From: Parundibacterium terreum
Lineage (GTDB): Bacteria; Pseudomonadota; Gammaproteobacteria; Burkholderiales; Burkholderiaceae_D
Length of the DNA: 64,000 nucleotides
Assembly (NCBI RefSeq): GCF_014636315.1
Contig: NZ_BMED01000005.1
Span: forward strand, 124,001-188,000
Direction of reading: 5' to 3'
Part shown: piece after piece, positions 42,916 to 52,747 of the stretch
Layout: every line of letters begins with the position of its first letter
How positions within the stretch are numbered: position 1 is the stretch's first letter
The notes under the pieces: generated by a model
Seen by the model: only the letters and a program-made list of their open reading frames with translations
The model's database searches: none
What the model was told of the DNA's origin: nothing
Made by a program: the position numbers and the translations under genes

Positions 42916-43664
42916 CACAACAATTAGCAAATCAGGTCGCGTTGGTTACCGGCGCATCGCGCGGCATAGGCAAGGCAATAGCGGTTGCACTGGCCAAGGC
43001 TGGTGCGCGCGTCATCGGCACGGCAACTTCAGAATCCGGCGCTGCCGCAATCTCGGAATATCTGGCTGAAGTCGGCCCTGATGCGGGCAAGGGCGTAGCT
43101 TTCAATGTCAATGATGTGGCGCGCTGCTCATCGCTGGTTGAGGAGATTCAAAAGGAATATGGCAGCTTGTCTATTCTGGTGAATAATGCGGGCATTACCC
43201 AGGATCAACTGGCGATGCGCATGAAAGAAGAAGAGTGGGATAATGTCATTTCTACCAATCTGAGTTCGGTCGGGCGCCTGTCGCGCGCGGTGCTGCGTGG
43301 CATGATGAAGGCCAAGCATGGACGCATCATTAATATTACTTCGGTAGTCGGCTCTGCCGGCAATCCCGGCCAGATGAACTATGCTGCCGCCAAGGCGGGT
43401 GTTGCCGGCATGAGCCGTGCGCTGGCCAGGGAAATCGGCAGTCGCAACATTACTGTTAATTGTATTGCACCGGGGTTTATTGATACCGATATGACCAAGG
43501 CGCTGACGGACGATCAAAAGACTGCGATCCTGCAGCAGATTCCTATGGCCAGGTTGGGCTTGCCGGAAGACATCGCGGCTGCCACTTTGTTCCTCGCATC
43601 GCCCGGTGCGGGCTATATTACTGGAACAACCTTGCATGTAAATGGTGGCATGTACGTTAGTTAA
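42912..43664 (+). CDS. fabG: 3-oxoacyl-ACP reductase
   Basis: This 250-residue classical SDR has VTGASRGIGKAIAV near residue 12, NNAGITQDQLAMRM and the full catalytic set SVVGSAGNPGQMNYAAAKAG (Ser, Tyr, Lys), then APGFIDTDMTKAL. Unlike the SDR at 9555 it keeps the catalytic Tyr. It overlaps fabD by 4 nt and reduces 3-oxoacyl-ACP with NADPH. Confidence 0.97.
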   Translation: MTQQLANQVALVTGASRGIGKAIAVALAKAGARVIGTATSESGAAAISEYLAEVGPDAGKGVAFNVNDVARCSSLVEEIQKEYGSLSILVNNAGITQDQLAMRMKEEEWDNVISTNLSSVGRLSRAVLRGMMKAKHGRIINITSVVGSAGNPGQMNYAAAKAGVAGMSRALAREIGSRNITVNCIAPGFIDTDMTKALTDDQKTAILQQIPMARLGLPEDIAAATLFLASPGAGYITGTTLHVNGGMYVS

Positions 43665-43733
43665 ATTGATTTTTATAAGAAATTATTGGGTAAATCACTG
43701 GAATTAACCGAAGATATGCCTGATAATGCATAA

Positions 43734-43763
43734 TTGCTTTTTCTCGCGCAAACCTGCTAAAAT
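43734..43763 (+). promoter_or_regulatory. Probable promoter of acpP
   Basis: TTGCTT (43734-43739), an 18-bp spacer and TAAAAT (43758-43763) lie in the fabG-acpP gap. A separate promoter for ACP suits its high expression. Confidence 0.5.
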
Positions 43764-43798
43764 GCGCGCACTTTCTGTAACCTCTACTGGAGACACAC

Positions 43799-44038
43799 AT
43801 GTCCGATATCGAACAACGCGTTAAGAAAATCGTCGCTGAACAACTGGGCGTCGCCGAAGCAGACATCAAGATTGAATCCTCTTTCGTGGACGATCTGGGT
43901 GCTGACTCCCTGGACACAGTTGAACTGGTAATGGCTCTCGAAGACGAATTCGAAATGGAAATCCCGGACGAACAAGCCGAGAAAATCACTACTGTGCAGC
44001 AAGCGATCGATTACGCTAAAGCACACGTTAAGGCCTAA
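43799..44038 (+). CDS. acpP: Acyl carrier protein
   Basis: This 79-residue acidic protein has the phosphopantetheine site S37 in [18 protein letters not shown]. It starts [18 protein letters not shown], as ACP does. TGGAGA precedes the ATG. It is the carrier for the surrounding Fab enzymes. Codon use is strongly biased, as expected for a highly expressed gene. Confidence 0.98.
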   Translation: MSDIEQRVKKIVAEQLGVAEADIKIESSFVDDLGADSLDTVELVMALEDEFEMEIPDEQAEKITTVQQAIDYAKAHVKA

Positions 44039-44071
44039 TCAGCCACTCGTTATCGACTCTAGGAGAAGCGT

Positions 44072-45313
44072 TTGAGCCGTACGCGTGAACGTCGTGTCGT
44101 TGTTACCGGTCTCGGTTGCATTTCCCCTGTTGGCAATAATATTGCCGATAGCTGGGGTGCTATCACCGCAGGCAAATCGGGCATAGCGACCATTACCAAA
44201 TTTGACGCAACCCCTTTTACGACGCACTTTGCCGGCGAAGTGAAGGGCTTCAATATCGAGGATTACATCCCCGCCAAGGAAGCCCGGAACATGGATACCT
44301 TTATCCATTTCGGCATTGCTGCAGGGGTGCAGGCGATTCAGGATAGTGGCCTGACAGTCACTGAAGAAAACGCTGAGCGCATTGGCGTCATCGTGGGTTC
44401 CGGTATCGGCGGCTTGCCGCTGATCGAAGATACCCATGCGACGCTGACTGAGCGCGGGCCTCGCCGTATCAGCCCATTCTTTGTCCCTGCTTCCATCATC
44501 AACATGATCTCAGGACACCTGTCGATCAAGTTCGGTCTCAAGGGACCTAATTTGGCGATTGTGACTGCATGTACTACCGGTTTGCATTGCATAGGCACAG
44601 CCGCTCGCATGATCGAGTACGGCGATGCCGATGTGATGGTGGCCGGCGGTGCGGAATCGACGATTTCTCCTCTGGGCCTGGGTGGTTTTGCTTCCGCCCG
44701 CGCTCTGTCTACCCGTAATGACGATCCTGCTACGGCATCCCGTCCATGGGATAAGGACAGGGATGGCTTCATCCTCGGCGAAGGTGCAGGGGTGATGGTG
44801 CTGGAAGAGTATGAACACGCCAAGGCGCGTGGCGCCAAGATTTATGGCGAAGTACTCGGTTTCGGCATGAGTGGCGATGCTTATCACATCACTTCACCGA
44901 CGATGGATGGTCCACGCCGCAGCATGATCAATGCAATGAAAAATGCAGGGATCAATGGCGACCAGATCAACTATCTGAACGCACATGGCACGTCGACTTC
45001 CATCGGTGACCAGAACGAAACCGATGCGATCAAGGCGACCTTCGGCGATCACGCATACAAGCTGACCGTCAACTCGACCAAGTCGATGACAGGTCACTTG
45101 CTGGGTGGTGCCGGCGGCCTGGAATCGGTATTTACCGTTCTGGCATTGCACAATCAGATTTCGCCTCCGACGACGAATATCTTTAATCAGGATCCGGCAT
45201 GTGATCTCGATTATTGCGCCAATATTGCAAGAGAGATGCCCATCAATTTTGCAATGAAAAATTCCTTCGGCTTCGGCGGAACGAACGGCACCCTGATCTT
45301 CGGTAAGATCTAA
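44072..45313 (+). CDS. fabF: 3-oxoacyl-ACP synthase II
   Basis: This 413-residue ketosynthase has C167 in [12 protein letters not shown], His in [16 protein letters not shown] and Lys/His in [15 protein letters not shown]. The start is TTG at 44072, with AGGAGA just upstream; no ATG fits the conserved N-terminus [15 protein letters not shown]. The rare UUG start may limit FabF relative to ACP. It elongates acyl-ACP and adjusts unsaturation. Confidence 0.97.
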   Translation: MSRTRERRVVVTGLGCISPVGNNIADSWGAITAGKSGIATITKFDATPFTTHFAGEVKGFNIEDYIPAKEARNMDTFIHFGIAAGVQAIQDSGLTVTEENAERIGVIVGSGIGGLPLIEDTHATLTERGPRRISPFFVPASIINMISGHLSIKFGLKGPNLAIVTACTTGLHCIGTAARMIEYGDADVMVAGGAESTISPLGLGGFASARALSTRNDDPATASRPWDKDRDGFILGEGAGVMVLEEYEHAKARGAKIYGEVLGFGMSGDAYHITSPTMDGPRRSMINAMKNAGINGDQINYLNAHGTSTSIGDQNETDAIKATFGDHAYKLTVNSTKSMTGHLLGGAGGLESVFTVLALHNQISPPTTNIFNQDPACDLDYCANIAREMPINFAMKNSFGFGGTNGTLIFGKI

Positions 45314-45325
45314 GCTTCTGAATCC

Positions 45326-45360
45326 AGGCATTCTCCTATCGGAGAGTGCCTGTTCTTTTT
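45326..45360 (+). terminator. Terminator after fabF
   Basis: AGGCATTCTCC pairs with GGAGAGTGCCT (one G-T pair) around a TATC loop, followed by GTTCTTTTT. It lies 12 nt after the fabF stop. Confidence 0.8.
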
Positions 45361-45378
45361 CTGCCTTCCGGCAATCCC

Positions 45379-45894
45379 ATGTCCATTGCGGTCACAGCAA
45401 ATATCGCGCCGTCACGCAGCCTGCTCCTTGCAGTGTGCTTTATGTGCGTGCTGGCTTGTGCTGCCGGGATACTGTCTGCATCCTCTCCTGATCTGTATTG
45501 GCCCCTGAGGCTATTGATCTTGCTGATGAGTTGCCTGTGCTCCTTGTTTGTCCTGCTGAATTTTCTGCGTACCCGTATCCCCGTCCGGCTGGATATTGGC
45601 GGGGAGGGGGAGATTGTCTTGCGCACGGCGGCGCCGCTTCCGTGGGGATATCCCTTGCGAAGGCCGGGGCTTAGTCAGGAATCGTATTCTTACCATGTCA
45701 GCCTGAGTGAGAGCAGTACCTTGTGGCCCAATTTCCTGCTGCTGAATCTGCTTGCAGACGACGGCAGGCTACACATCTTGCCAATATTATGGGATAGTGT
45801 ACAACCTGCAACTTTCAGGGCATTATCCGTCGCTTTGCGGTGGATAGCGGTCCGGGAGCAGTCCGCGAAGCCACAAAAAGGTGACTTCTTGTAA
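45379..45894 (+). CDS. Small membrane protein upstream of rpoE (YgfX-like position)
   Basis: This protein of about 171 residues has two adjacent hydrophobic helices (LLLAVCFMCVLACAAGILSA; LRLLILLMSCLCSLFVLLNF) and a soluble tail with RPGLSQESYSYHVSLSESS and LLLNLLADDGRLHILPILWDSV. The short two-helix plus beta-tail layout resembles YgfX-type proteins, but I cannot confirm the family. The frame is open from GTG 45346, which lies inside the fabF terminator, so ATG 45379 is preferred. It ends just before the sigma-E promoter. Confidence 0.7.
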   Translation: MSIAVTANIAPSRSLLLAVCFMCVLACAAGILSASSPDLYWPLRLLILLMSCLCSLFVLLNFLRTRIPVRLDIGGEGEIVLRTAAPLPWGYPLRRPGLSQESYSYHVSLSESSTLWPNFLLLNLLADDGRLHILPILWDSVQPATFRALSVALRWIAVREQSAKPQKGDFL

Positions 45895-45910
45895 CTTGGC
45901 AAGCTTTTGG

Positions 45911-45938
45911 GGAACTTTGAAAGTCTTGCCCAATCTAC
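45911..45938 (+). promoter_or_regulatory. Sigma-E (RpoE) promoter, probable autoregulation
   Basis: GGAACTT (45911-45917), 16 nt, then TCTAC matches the sigma-E consensus GGAACTT-N16-TCTAA almost exactly. It lies about 55 nt before the rpoE start. Confidence 0.8.
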
Positions 45939-45993
45939 TTAAGAGATCGCGTGTGTTGCCAATATGGGCTTGATAGCAATAGGATATGATTGA

Positions 45994-46596
45994 GTGACGA
46001 CAGAACGCGACATAGATCAACTACTGGTTGAACGCGTCCAGCGTGGTGATAAAAAGGCATTTGAGCTTCTGGTTTCCAAATATCAAAGGAAATTAATGCG
46101 GCTCGTGTCCAGGCTCGTCCATGATCAGGCAGAGGCAGAAGATGTCGTGCAGGAATCGTTTATCAAGGCTTATCGGGCCCTGGCGAATTTTCGCGGCGAA
46201 TCGGCCTTTTATACATGGCTGTACCGGATAGGCGTCAATACGGCAAAAAACTATCTGGTGACCCAGGGGCGCAGAGCGCCGACGTCAACCGATGCCGACA
46301 TAGAAGAGGCAGAAACTTTTGTCGATGCCGATGGACTAAGGGATATAAACACTCCTGAATCCCTGCTCGCCAGCAAGCAGATCGCCGAGACAGTGAATGC
46401 AGCAATGGCGGCGTTGCCGGAAGAGTTGCGCAATGCGATTACCTTGCGCGAGATCGAGGGCTTGAGCTATGACGAGATTGCCGAGGTCATGCTGTGCCCC
46501 ATAGGGACAGTGAGAAGCCGGATATTCCGCGCGCGTGAGGCAATCGCAGAGAAATTAAGGCCGGTACTAGGAACAGCGCTGGATCAGAGGTGGTAG
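45994..46596 (+). CDS. rpoE: RNA polymerase sigma factor RpoE (AlgU type)
   Basis: This 200-residue ECF sigma factor has region 2 (YQRKLMRLVSRLVHDQAEAEDVVQESFIKAYRAL and FYTWLYRIGVNTAKNYLV) and region 4 (LREIEGLSYDEIAEVMLCPIGTVRSRIFRARE). The start is GTG 45994, with AGGA nearby. It is followed by rseA, rseB and mucD, the standard envelope stress operon, and is itself preceded by a sigma-E-type promoter. Confidence 0.97.
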   Translation: MTTERDIDQLLVERVQRGDKKAFELLVSKYQRKLMRLVSRLVHDQAEAEDVVQESFIKAYRALANFRGESAFYTWLYRIGVNTAKNYLVTQGRRAPTSTDADIEEAETFVDADGLRDINTPESLLASKQIAETVNAAMAALPEELRNAITLREIEGLSYDEIAEVMLCPIGTVRSRIFRAREAIAEKLRPVLGTALDQRW

Positions 46597-46678
46597 TACT
46601 ACACGGTTATCAGGCAAAAATAGTACTGGTTCAAACAAATTGAGTTGCACAGAAGTTAGCATATAGATTGCGGGTACG

Positions 46679-47386
46679 ATGATGAAAACAGATACAAGTA
46701 AACAAGAACATATTTCAGCATTGCTGGATGGCGAGCTGAGCGGGCATGACTGCGACGCGGTCATTGTCAGCCTGGCAGCAGCCGAAAGCCGCGAAGCCTG
46801 GAATGTGTATCATCAGATCGGCGATGCCCTGAGGTCGGACGACCTTGCGGTTAATCTGAGTGCAGATTTTTCTTCCCGCTTTTCTGCTCTGCTGGATGCC
46901 GAGCCTGTCATCCTCGCTCCCAAAACCAGGCCGGTGGCTGAACAGCCGGAAATGCCGGCAATTGGCCAGCAAGCGAATGGCGCGGCCATCGTCAAGCCGC
47001 GCTTTAGCTGGAATGTGGCGATTGCCAGCATGGCCGCCGCAGCGGCGGTGGCATTTATCATGGCTCCGCAAGTGACAGCCATGTTTGGCGGCGGTGCTGC
47101 ACCCGGTTTGCAAATGGCCAAGGTCAATGACAATCCGGGCAAACCTGCGTCGCAGCAGAGTGGACCGGTACAGCTGGTGGCTGATGCCAGTGTCAATCCG
47201 GAGTCGCAAGCCCGCCCGAGTGATGAACCCGACATGCTCAGGGATCCCCGTATCGACAGCTATCTGCTGGCACATCAGCGCTTTTCTCCTGCGATCAGTA
47301 ATGCCGCGCAAACGACGCAATTTGCTGCCCGCGGCGTAGACCGTGATGACGCCGCCCGCGCAAGTTCCTCAGCCTCGGACAAATAA
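46679..47386 (+). CDS. rseA: Anti-sigma-E factor RseA (MucA type)
   Basis: This 235-residue protein has an N-terminal anti-sigma domain (QEHISALLDGELSGHDCDAVI; WNVYHQIGDALRSDDLA), a single membrane segment near residues 105-127 (VAIASMAAAAAVAFIMAP) and a periplasmic tail. It holds sigma E at the membrane until regulated proteolysis. Two ATGs in a row (46679, 46682) are possible starts. Confidence 0.95.
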   Translation: MMKTDTSKQEHISALLDGELSGHDCDAVIVSLAAAESREAWNVYHQIGDALRSDDLAVNLSADFSSRFSALLDAEPVILAPKTRPVAEQPEMPAIGQQANGAAIVKPRFSWNVAIASMAAAAAVAFIMAPQVTAMFGGGAAPGLQMAKVNDNPGKPASQQSGPVQLVADASVNPESQARPSDEPDMLRDPRIDSYLLAHQRFSPAISNAAQTTQFAARGVDRDDAARASSSASDK

Positions 47387-47392
47387 AACGAT

Positions 47393-48406
47393 ATGTCGCT
47401 TCAGCGTGTAAAGCTTTCCGTCCTGGCATCCTTGCTGGGCATGGCGTCGATGATGCATTTTGCTCACAGTGCCGAGACACAGGAAGACAAGCGGGAGACG
47501 CAAAATCTCTTGCAAAAGATACGGTCCGCAGCGCAAAAGCTGAATTACTCCGGCACCTTCGTTTATCAGCAAGCCAGCCAGATCAGGACTTCGCGCATCA
47601 CCCATCTGGTCGATGCCAGCGGTGAAGTCGAAAAACTGGAAATCCTGGACGGCAAGCCCAGGGAATACATACGCCATAATGATGAGGTTGCCTGCTATCT
47701 GCCGGACACCAAGACCATACAGGTAGAAAAGAACGTTACGCAGGAAGTATTCCCGGCGATGCTGGCCAATAATGCTGCGCTGTTACCGGATATTTACGCG
47801 ATCCGTAAGCAGGACATGGGGCGAGTTGCGGGCATGCCGTGCCAGATCGTCAGCTTTGAGCCGCGCGATGCCTTCCGTTACGGCTATCGCCTGTGCATGG
47901 ACAATAGCAGCGGTTTGTTACTTCGCGCACAGACCGTCAACAATAAAAACGAGATCATCGAGCAAATTGCATTTACGCAGATTTCCATCGGTGACATCGA
48001 TAAGAGTCGCGTCAAATCAAGTTTTCCCAATACCAGCCAGTGGCAGACGGAAAACTTGACTGTGCAATCGAACGCCAATTCGGGTTGGATAGTAAAATCC
48101 TTACCAGCCGGCTTTAAAAAAACGCGTGAAATGAAGCGTTTGATCCCCATATCACCAGCAGCAGCGGCAAATAGTACCGAGGCCAAAGCACATCAAGTCA
48201 TACAAATGATTTTTTCGGATGGGCTGGCGGCAATTTCCGTGTTTATCGAACCCGACTCCCAAGGCCGTAGCGAGGGAAGCTTGCAGCAGGGGGCGATGAC
48301 CATCATGGTAAAGCGCCATGGCGACTATTGGCTGACTGTTGTCGGTGAAGTGCCTTTCCCGGCGATTAAACAAGTAATGAACTCGATTGAATATAAACCT
48401 AAGTAA
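47393..48406 (+). CDS. rseB: Sigma-E regulatory protein RseB/MucB
   Basis: This 337-residue periplasmic protein starts with a signal peptide (MSLQRVKLSVLASLLGMASMMHFAHSAE). It contains LNYSGTFVYQQASQIRTSRITHLVD and EYIRHNDEVACYLPDTKTI, typical of MucB, with a C-terminal domain ending FPAIKQVMNSIEYKP. It shields RseA from protease and senses envelope damage. It begins 6 nt after rseA, and its stop overlaps the mucD ATG (TAATG). Confidence 0.96.
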   Translation: MSLQRVKLSVLASLLGMASMMHFAHSAETQEDKRETQNLLQKIRSAAQKLNYSGTFVYQQASQIRTSRITHLVDASGEVEKLEILDGKPREYIRHNDEVACYLPDTKTIQVEKNVTQEVFPAMLANNAALLPDIYAIRKQDMGRVAGMPCQIVSFEPRDAFRYGYRLCMDNSSGLLLRAQTVNNKNEIIEQIAFTQISIGDIDKSRVKSSFPNTSQWQTENLTVQSNANSGWIVKSLPAGFKKTREMKRLIPISPAAAANSTEAKAHQVIQMIFSDGLAAISVFIEPDSQGRSEGSLQQGAMTIMVKRHGDYWLTVVGEVPFPAIKQVMNSIEYKPK

Positions 48407-49944
48407 TGACTAATGACGCCATGAAAACATCCCAAATTTTTCCTGTCGAGAAGTTGATTTCCACTTTAGTCCTGACGGCCTGTGTGGGGTTTGTCGCTCC
48501 CGGTATTGTCGGGGCTTTGCCTCAGGCGGAGGCGGCTGCTACCGGCGCGGTTGCGGGTTTGCCCGATTTCACCGACCTGGTGGACAAGGTCGGCCCCGCT
48601 GTTGTCAATATTCGTACCAGCGAAAAAATTTCGCAATTGCAATCCGGTGACGGCTCCGATGATGAGCAGATGCAGGAATTTTTCCGCCGCTTCTTCGGTA
48701 TTCCCGTTCCTAAGCAACAGCAGCAGCCTACGCCCAAAGGCCGCAAAAAAGCACCTCAGCCACAGCAGGAAGAACAAGAAGTGCCGCGTGGCGTCGGTTC
48801 CGGCCTGCTGATCTCTGCGGATGGTTATATCCTGACCAATGCACACGTTGTGGACGGTGCTGACGAAGTGGTCGTCCGTTTGACGGACAAGCGTGAATTC
48901 AAAGCCAAGGTAATCGGTGTCGACAAGGTCAGAAACGATGGCCGTGGCTCCGACATCGCCGTGCTGAAAATTGAAGGTAGCAAGTTGCCGCATGTTGTGA
49001 TCGGCGATTCGGACAAGATACGCGCGGGCGAATGGGTGATCGCCATCGGTTCACCGTTTGACCTGGAAAACACGGTGACGGCGGGTATCATCTCGGCCAA
49101 GGCGCGCGATACCGGCGACGAAACACCGCTGATCCAGACCGACGTTGCCGTCAATCCGGGCAATTCAGGCGGGCCCTTGATCAATATGCGTGGCGAAGTG
49201 GTTGGCATCAACTCGCAGATCTATAGCCGTTCCGGTGGCTACATGGGGATCTCGTTTGCGATTCCTATCAATGAGGCAATGCGCGTTGCTGAGCAATTGA
49301 AATCTTCCGGCAAGGTGACACGTGGCCGTATAGGCGTACAGATCCAGTCGGTATCCAAGGAAATTGCCGAATCCATAGGCCTGAAAACTCCTCAGGGTGC
49401 TTTCATCGCTGCAGTGGAGCCGGGTGCTCCGGCAGAGAAGGCAGGCTTGCAGGGCGGTGACGTGATCCTGAAATTCAATGGCGTCGCCATCGATAAGTCG
49501 ATAGACCTGTCTCGCCTGGTCGGCGGTACCAAGCCTGGCACCAAGGCCAGCGTTTCAATCTGGAGAAACGGCGCTATCCGCGAAATGAGCGTGACCGTTG
49601 CTGAAGTCGTCACAGAAAAAGATAAGGCTCCGCAAAAATCCGAGAAAAAAGGCAAGAAGGAGCAGGCTGCCAATGCGATAGGCGTTACCGTCAGCGACCT
49701 CAGTGATGCGCAAAAGAAAGAGCTGCATGTCACTAGCGGAGTCGTTGTGGAGACGGTAGATGGGCCGGCAGAGCGCGCAGGTCTGCAGCCAGGCGATGTT
49801 ATTTTGACCATGAATAATCTCGAGGTCAAAGATGCCAAGCAGTTTTCCGCCATGCTGGCGAAGGCCGACACCAAGAAAGCGGTAGTTTTGCTGGTGCGCC
49901 GCGATGGTATTTCGCAATTCGTGCCTATCCGTCCTTTGCAGTAA
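48406..49944 (+). CDS. mucD: Periplasmic serine protease MucD/DegP-like
   Basis: This 512-residue protein has a signal peptide after MTNDAMKTSQIFPVEK and a trypsin-like domain with H147 (LTNAHVVDGADE), D183 (GSDIAVLKIEG) and S254 (NPGNSGGPLINM). It has two C-terminal PDZ domains (PQGAFIAAVEPGAPAEKAGLQ; SGVVVETVDGPAERAGLQPGD). A Gln/Pro/Lys-rich loop follows residue 100. It degrades misfolded envelope proteins and closes the rpoE operon; ATG 48421 is an alternative start. Confidence 0.96.
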   Translation: MTNDAMKTSQIFPVEKLISTLVLTACVGFVAPGIVGALPQAEAAATGAVAGLPDFTDLVDKVGPAVVNIRTSEKISQLQSGDGSDDEQMQEFFRRFFGIPVPKQQQQPTPKGRKKAPQPQQEEQEVPRGVGSGLLISADGYILTNAHVVDGADEVVVRLTDKREFKAKVIGVDKVRNDGRGSDIAVLKIEGSKLPHVVIGDSDKIRAGEWVIAIGSPFDLENTVTAGIISAKARDTGDETPLIQTDVAVNPGNSGGPLINMRGEVVGINSQIYSRSGGYMGISFAIPINEAMRVAEQLKSSGKVTRGRIGVQIQSVSKEIAESIGLKTPQGAFIAAVEPGAPAEKAGLQGGDVILKFNGVAIDKSIDLSRLVGGTKPGTKASVSIWRNGAIREMSVTVAEVVTEKDKAPQKSEKKGKKEQAANAIGVTVSDLSDAQKKELHVTSGVVVETVDGPAERAGLQPGDVILTMNNLEVKDAKQFSAMLAKADTKKAVVLLVRRDGISQFVPIRPLQ

Positions 49945-49976
49945 TTCCTCATTATCCTGCGCTAGCCAGTGCATAT

Positions 49977-50008
49977 AAAGCTGCCCACGGAAGTGGGCAG
50001 CTTTTTTT
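49977..50008 (+). terminator. Terminator of the rpoE-mucD operon
   Basis: The 12-bp perfect stem AAAGCTGCCCAC/GTGGGCAGCTTT with a GGAA loop is followed by TTTT, 33 nt after mucD. Confidence 0.93.
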
Positions 50009-50102
50009 ATAACAGGCTTGGGTCGTCAAGACTTATAATGCAGCCGTTATTGTTGTTTCTTCCAATTCCGCCGCCCAGGCGTTGTTTACCTGTTCTACCT
50101 CC

Positions 50103-50351
50103 ATGATCCAGTTCACTCTCTATTCGCGAAGCTATTGCCACCTCTGCGACGACATGCTGCAAGCCCTGCAGGCCTATAATGCTGAGCAGGCATTTACCGT
50201 CAAAGTTGTGGATGTGGACGCCGATGATGCCTTGGTCGCGCTGTATGATGAGCTGGTACCGGTGTTGATCGGTAAAAAGGGCGACGGTGAGGAGCAGCAA
50301 ATCTGCCATTACTTCCTGGATCACGCAAAGCTGAAAGATTTCCTGTCATGA
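50103..50351 (+). CDS. Glutaredoxin-like protein (DUF836 type)
   Basis: This 82-residue thioredoxin-fold protein starts [19 protein letters not shown], with a CHLC redox motif, and continues [23 protein letters not shown] with the cis-Pro position. ATG 50103 is chosen over an open-frame extension to 50082. Its stop overlaps the rnhB ATG (4 nt). In related genomes this gene often sits between mucD and lepA; lepA is not here. Confidence 0.92.
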   Translation: MIQFTLYSRSYCHLCDDMLQALQAYNAEQAFTVKVVDVDADDALVALYDELVPVLIGKKGDGEEQQICHYFLDHAKLKDFLS

Positions 50352-50965
50352 GCAAAGCCGGCGCTACGCTACCCTTATTCGACCTGTTCGACTACGAAGG
50401 CGAAATTATCTGCGGAGTCGACGAGGCAGGCCGCGGCCCGCTGGCCGGCCCGGTAATGGCGGCTGCGGTAATACTGGATCCGGCACGGCCCATTGCCGGC
50501 TTGCGCGATTCCAAAAAACTGACTGAGCAGAAGCGCGACTTGCTGGCCCTGGAGATCAAGCAATATGCGCTGGCCTGGGCTGTTGCCGAATGCTCGGAGC
50601 AGGAAATCGATGAATTGAATATCCTGCAGGCGAGCATGCTGGCGATGCGGCGCGCTGTAGAGGCGCTGAAGATCGTGCCGACGCTAGCCCTGATAGATGG
50701 TAACCGCTGCCCGGTGATGGCGATACGCTCAGAGGCCATCGTCAAGGGGGATGACAAGGTTGCTGCCATTTCTGCCGCATCAATACTGGCCAAGACCGCG
50801 CGCGACCTGGCTTTGGCGAAGCTGCATGAAATCTATCCGCAATATGCGCTGGACCAGCACAAGGGCTATCCTACTGCCTTGCACCTGGAACGCCTGCGCG
50901 AGCACGGCGTATCGGCGATACACAGAAAATCCTATGCCCCGGTAAGGGCATTGCTGAACATATGA
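50348..50965 (+). CDS. rnhB: Ribonuclease HII
   Basis: This 205-residue protein has the catalytic acidic motif [30 protein letters not shown] and [21 protein letters not shown]. These supply the metal-binding Asp/Glu set. It removes ribonucleotides from DNA-RNA junctions. It overlaps both neighbours by 4 nt, so glutaredoxin, rnhB and the methyltransferase form one coupled unit. Confidence 0.97.
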   Translation: MSKAGATLPLFDLFDYEGEIICGVDEAGRGPLAGPVMAAAVILDPARPIAGLRDSKKLTEQKRDLLALEIKQYALAWAVAECSEQEIDELNILQASMLAMRRAVEALKIVPTLALIDGNRCPVMAIRSEAIVKGDDKVAAISAASILAKTARDLALAKLHEIYPQYALDQHKGYPTALHLERLREHGVSAIHRKSYAPVRALLNI

Positions 50966-51744
50966 AATCCATCACCTCACGCGATAATCCGCTCTACAAA
51001 GAGCTGAGGCACCTTGCCACCAGTTCGCAGGCGCGCCGCAAGGCCGAGCGCACGCTGCTGGACGGCGTGCACTTGTGCGAAGCCTATCTGCAGCATGGCG
51101 GCGTGCCGCAGTTGTGCGTCGTCGCCGAAAGCTGCCTCGCCCACCATGAAGTGGACCCTTTGCTGGCGCGTTGTGCGGCTAGCGGCACGCAAACCATTTG
51201 CCTGCCGGACGTGCTCTACAATGCGCTGAGCCAGGTAGAGCATGGCGTAGGACTGATGTTCATCATCGCCACGCCCAATCCTGCGTTGCCCAAGAGCGTG
51301 GACCAGTCCTCGGTAGTGCTGGATAATTTGCAGGACCCGGGCAACCTGGGGTCTATCCTGCGCAGCGCGGCAGCGGCAGGCATCAAGAATATATTTTGCA
51401 GTTCAGGCACGGTCTTTTCCTGGTCGCCCAAGGTCATGCGTTCCGGCATGGGCGCGCATTTTCTGCTGAATATTTACGAGAATGTGCATCTGGAAGAATT
51501 GCTGAAAGATGTGCGCATACCGGTGCTGGCAACCAGCTCCCATGCGGCGGAAACTATTTACCAGGTCGACCTGAATCAGCCCGTGGTATGGCTGTTCGGT
51601 CATGAGGGGCAGGGGGTTGCGCCGGAACTGATGGACCTCGCGACGCATAATGTCACGATACCCCAGCGCGGAGAAATAGAGTCGCTGAACGTGGCAGCGA
51701 GCGCCGCGATCTGCTTCTTTGAGCAAGTCAGGCAGAGCCTGTAA
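50962..51744 (+). CDS. TrmH/SpoU family RNA 2'-O-methyltransferase
   Basis: This 260-residue protein has an N-terminal substrate-binding domain ([23 protein letters not shown]) and SPOUT motifs: [22 protein letters not shown] (motif 1), [16 protein letters not shown] (motif 2) and [22 protein letters not shown] (motif 3). It methylates ribose 2'-OH in rRNA or tRNA; the exact target cannot be read here. It overlaps rnhB by 4 nt. Confidence 0.95.
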   Translation: MKSITSRDNPLYKELRHLATSSQARRKAERTLLDGVHLCEAYLQHGGVPQLCVVAESCLAHHEVDPLLARCAASGTQTICLPDVLYNALSQVEHGVGLMFIIATPNPALPKSVDQSSVVLDNLQDPGNLGSILRSAAAAGIKNIFCSSGTVFSWSPKVMRSGMGAHFLLNIYENVHLEELLKDVRIPVLATSSHAAETIYQVDLNQPVVWLFGHEGQGVAPELMDLATHNVTIPQRGEIESLNVAASAAICFFEQVRQSL

Positions 51745-51776
51745 AAAAAACCGGCCGAGCATGCACTGCTGGCCGG
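51743..51776 (-). terminator. Terminator of ppsR, shared with the methyltransferase gene
   Basis: CCGGCC/GGCCGG with inner AGCA/TGCT is followed on the minus strand by eight T. It lies 13 nt past the ppsR stop. Confidence 0.85.
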
Positions 51777-51789
51777 GTATTTGTTTGTC

Positions 51790-52638
51790 TTAGTACACTC
51801 GTACGTCTGATTTGATCTCTTGCAAAATAGTCGTCGAGATTTCCTCGATTGATTTTGCCGTCGAAGACAGCCAGCGTATGCCTTCCCGCTTCATCATGGC
51901 TTCTGCCTCATTGATCTCATAGCGGCAATTTTCCAGTGATGCATATTTGCTGCCGGGGCGCCGTTCATTGCGTATCTCGGACAGGCGTTCCGCAGCAATA
52001 CTCAATCCAAATATTTTTCCCTTGAATTCCGGCAGCGCCGAAGGCAGTTTACCGCGCTCGAAATCATCAGGTATCAGCGGGTAGTTTGCCGCCTTGATAC
52101 CGTACTGCATCGCCAGATACAGGCTGGTTGGTGTTTTACCCGAGCGGGATACGCCGACCAGTATCACGTCGGCAGTGGACAAATTCTTGTTGGATTGTCC
52201 ATCATCATGCGCCAGTGAAAAATTGATCGCCTCGATGCGATTTTTGTATTCTTCCGAATCGGCGATATTGTGGCTGCGTCCTATTGTATGGGTAGACTTC
52301 ACGCCCAGCTCTTGCTCCAGAGGCGAGACAAAGGTCTGGATCAGGTCCATATGCATGCCTTTGGACTTGAATACGACATTGGCCAGGTCGGTCTTGACCA
52401 GGGTGGAAAAAACGATGGGGCGCTTGCCATCCGGCGTGACCGCCTCATTGATGCGGCGTACGGCATCATGGGCCTTTTCCAAAGTGTCGATGAAGGGCAG
52501 GCGTACCTGCTTGAATTTCATGTCAAACTGGGTCAATACGGAGTGACCGAAGGTTTCCGCAGTGATGCCTGTGCCGTCCGATACAAAAAATACGGTGCGA
52601 TTGGCGGAAGGCAAGGGCTGATTGATTTTATCGGTCAT
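51790..52638 (-). CDS. ppsR: PEP synthase regulatory kinase/pyrophosphorylase (DUF299)
   Basis: This 282-residue protein starts near [22 protein letters not shown] and has the nucleotide-binding [23 protein letters not shown]. Both motifs are typical of the bifunctional PSRP family, which inactivates and reactivates PpsA by phosphorylating a Thr next to the catalytic His. It is divergent from ppsA across a 343-nt region, the conserved arrangement. Confidence 0.96.
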   Translation of the reverse strand: MTDKINQPLPSANRTVFFVSDGTGITAETFGHSVLTQFDMKFKQVRLPFIDTLEKAHDAVRRINEAVTPDGKRPIVFSTLVKTDLANVVFKSKGMHMDLIQTFVSPLEQELGVKSTHTIGRSHNIADSEEYKNRIEAINFSLAHDDGQSNKNLSTADVILVGVSRSGKTPTSLYLAMQYGIKAANYPLIPDDFERGKLPSALPEFKGKIFGLSIAAERLSEIRNERRPGSKYASLENCRYEINEAEAMMKREGIRWLSSTAKSIEEISTTILQEIKSDVRVY

Positions 52639-52747
52639 GGTATTGGCTGGGTGCTTAATAAAGGAAGCAGAATAAGGGAAACAAACAAAAATATTGCTTT
52701 TAAGAACTAATATTGTTTAAAAAATTTTCAATATATCAACCCAGGCG

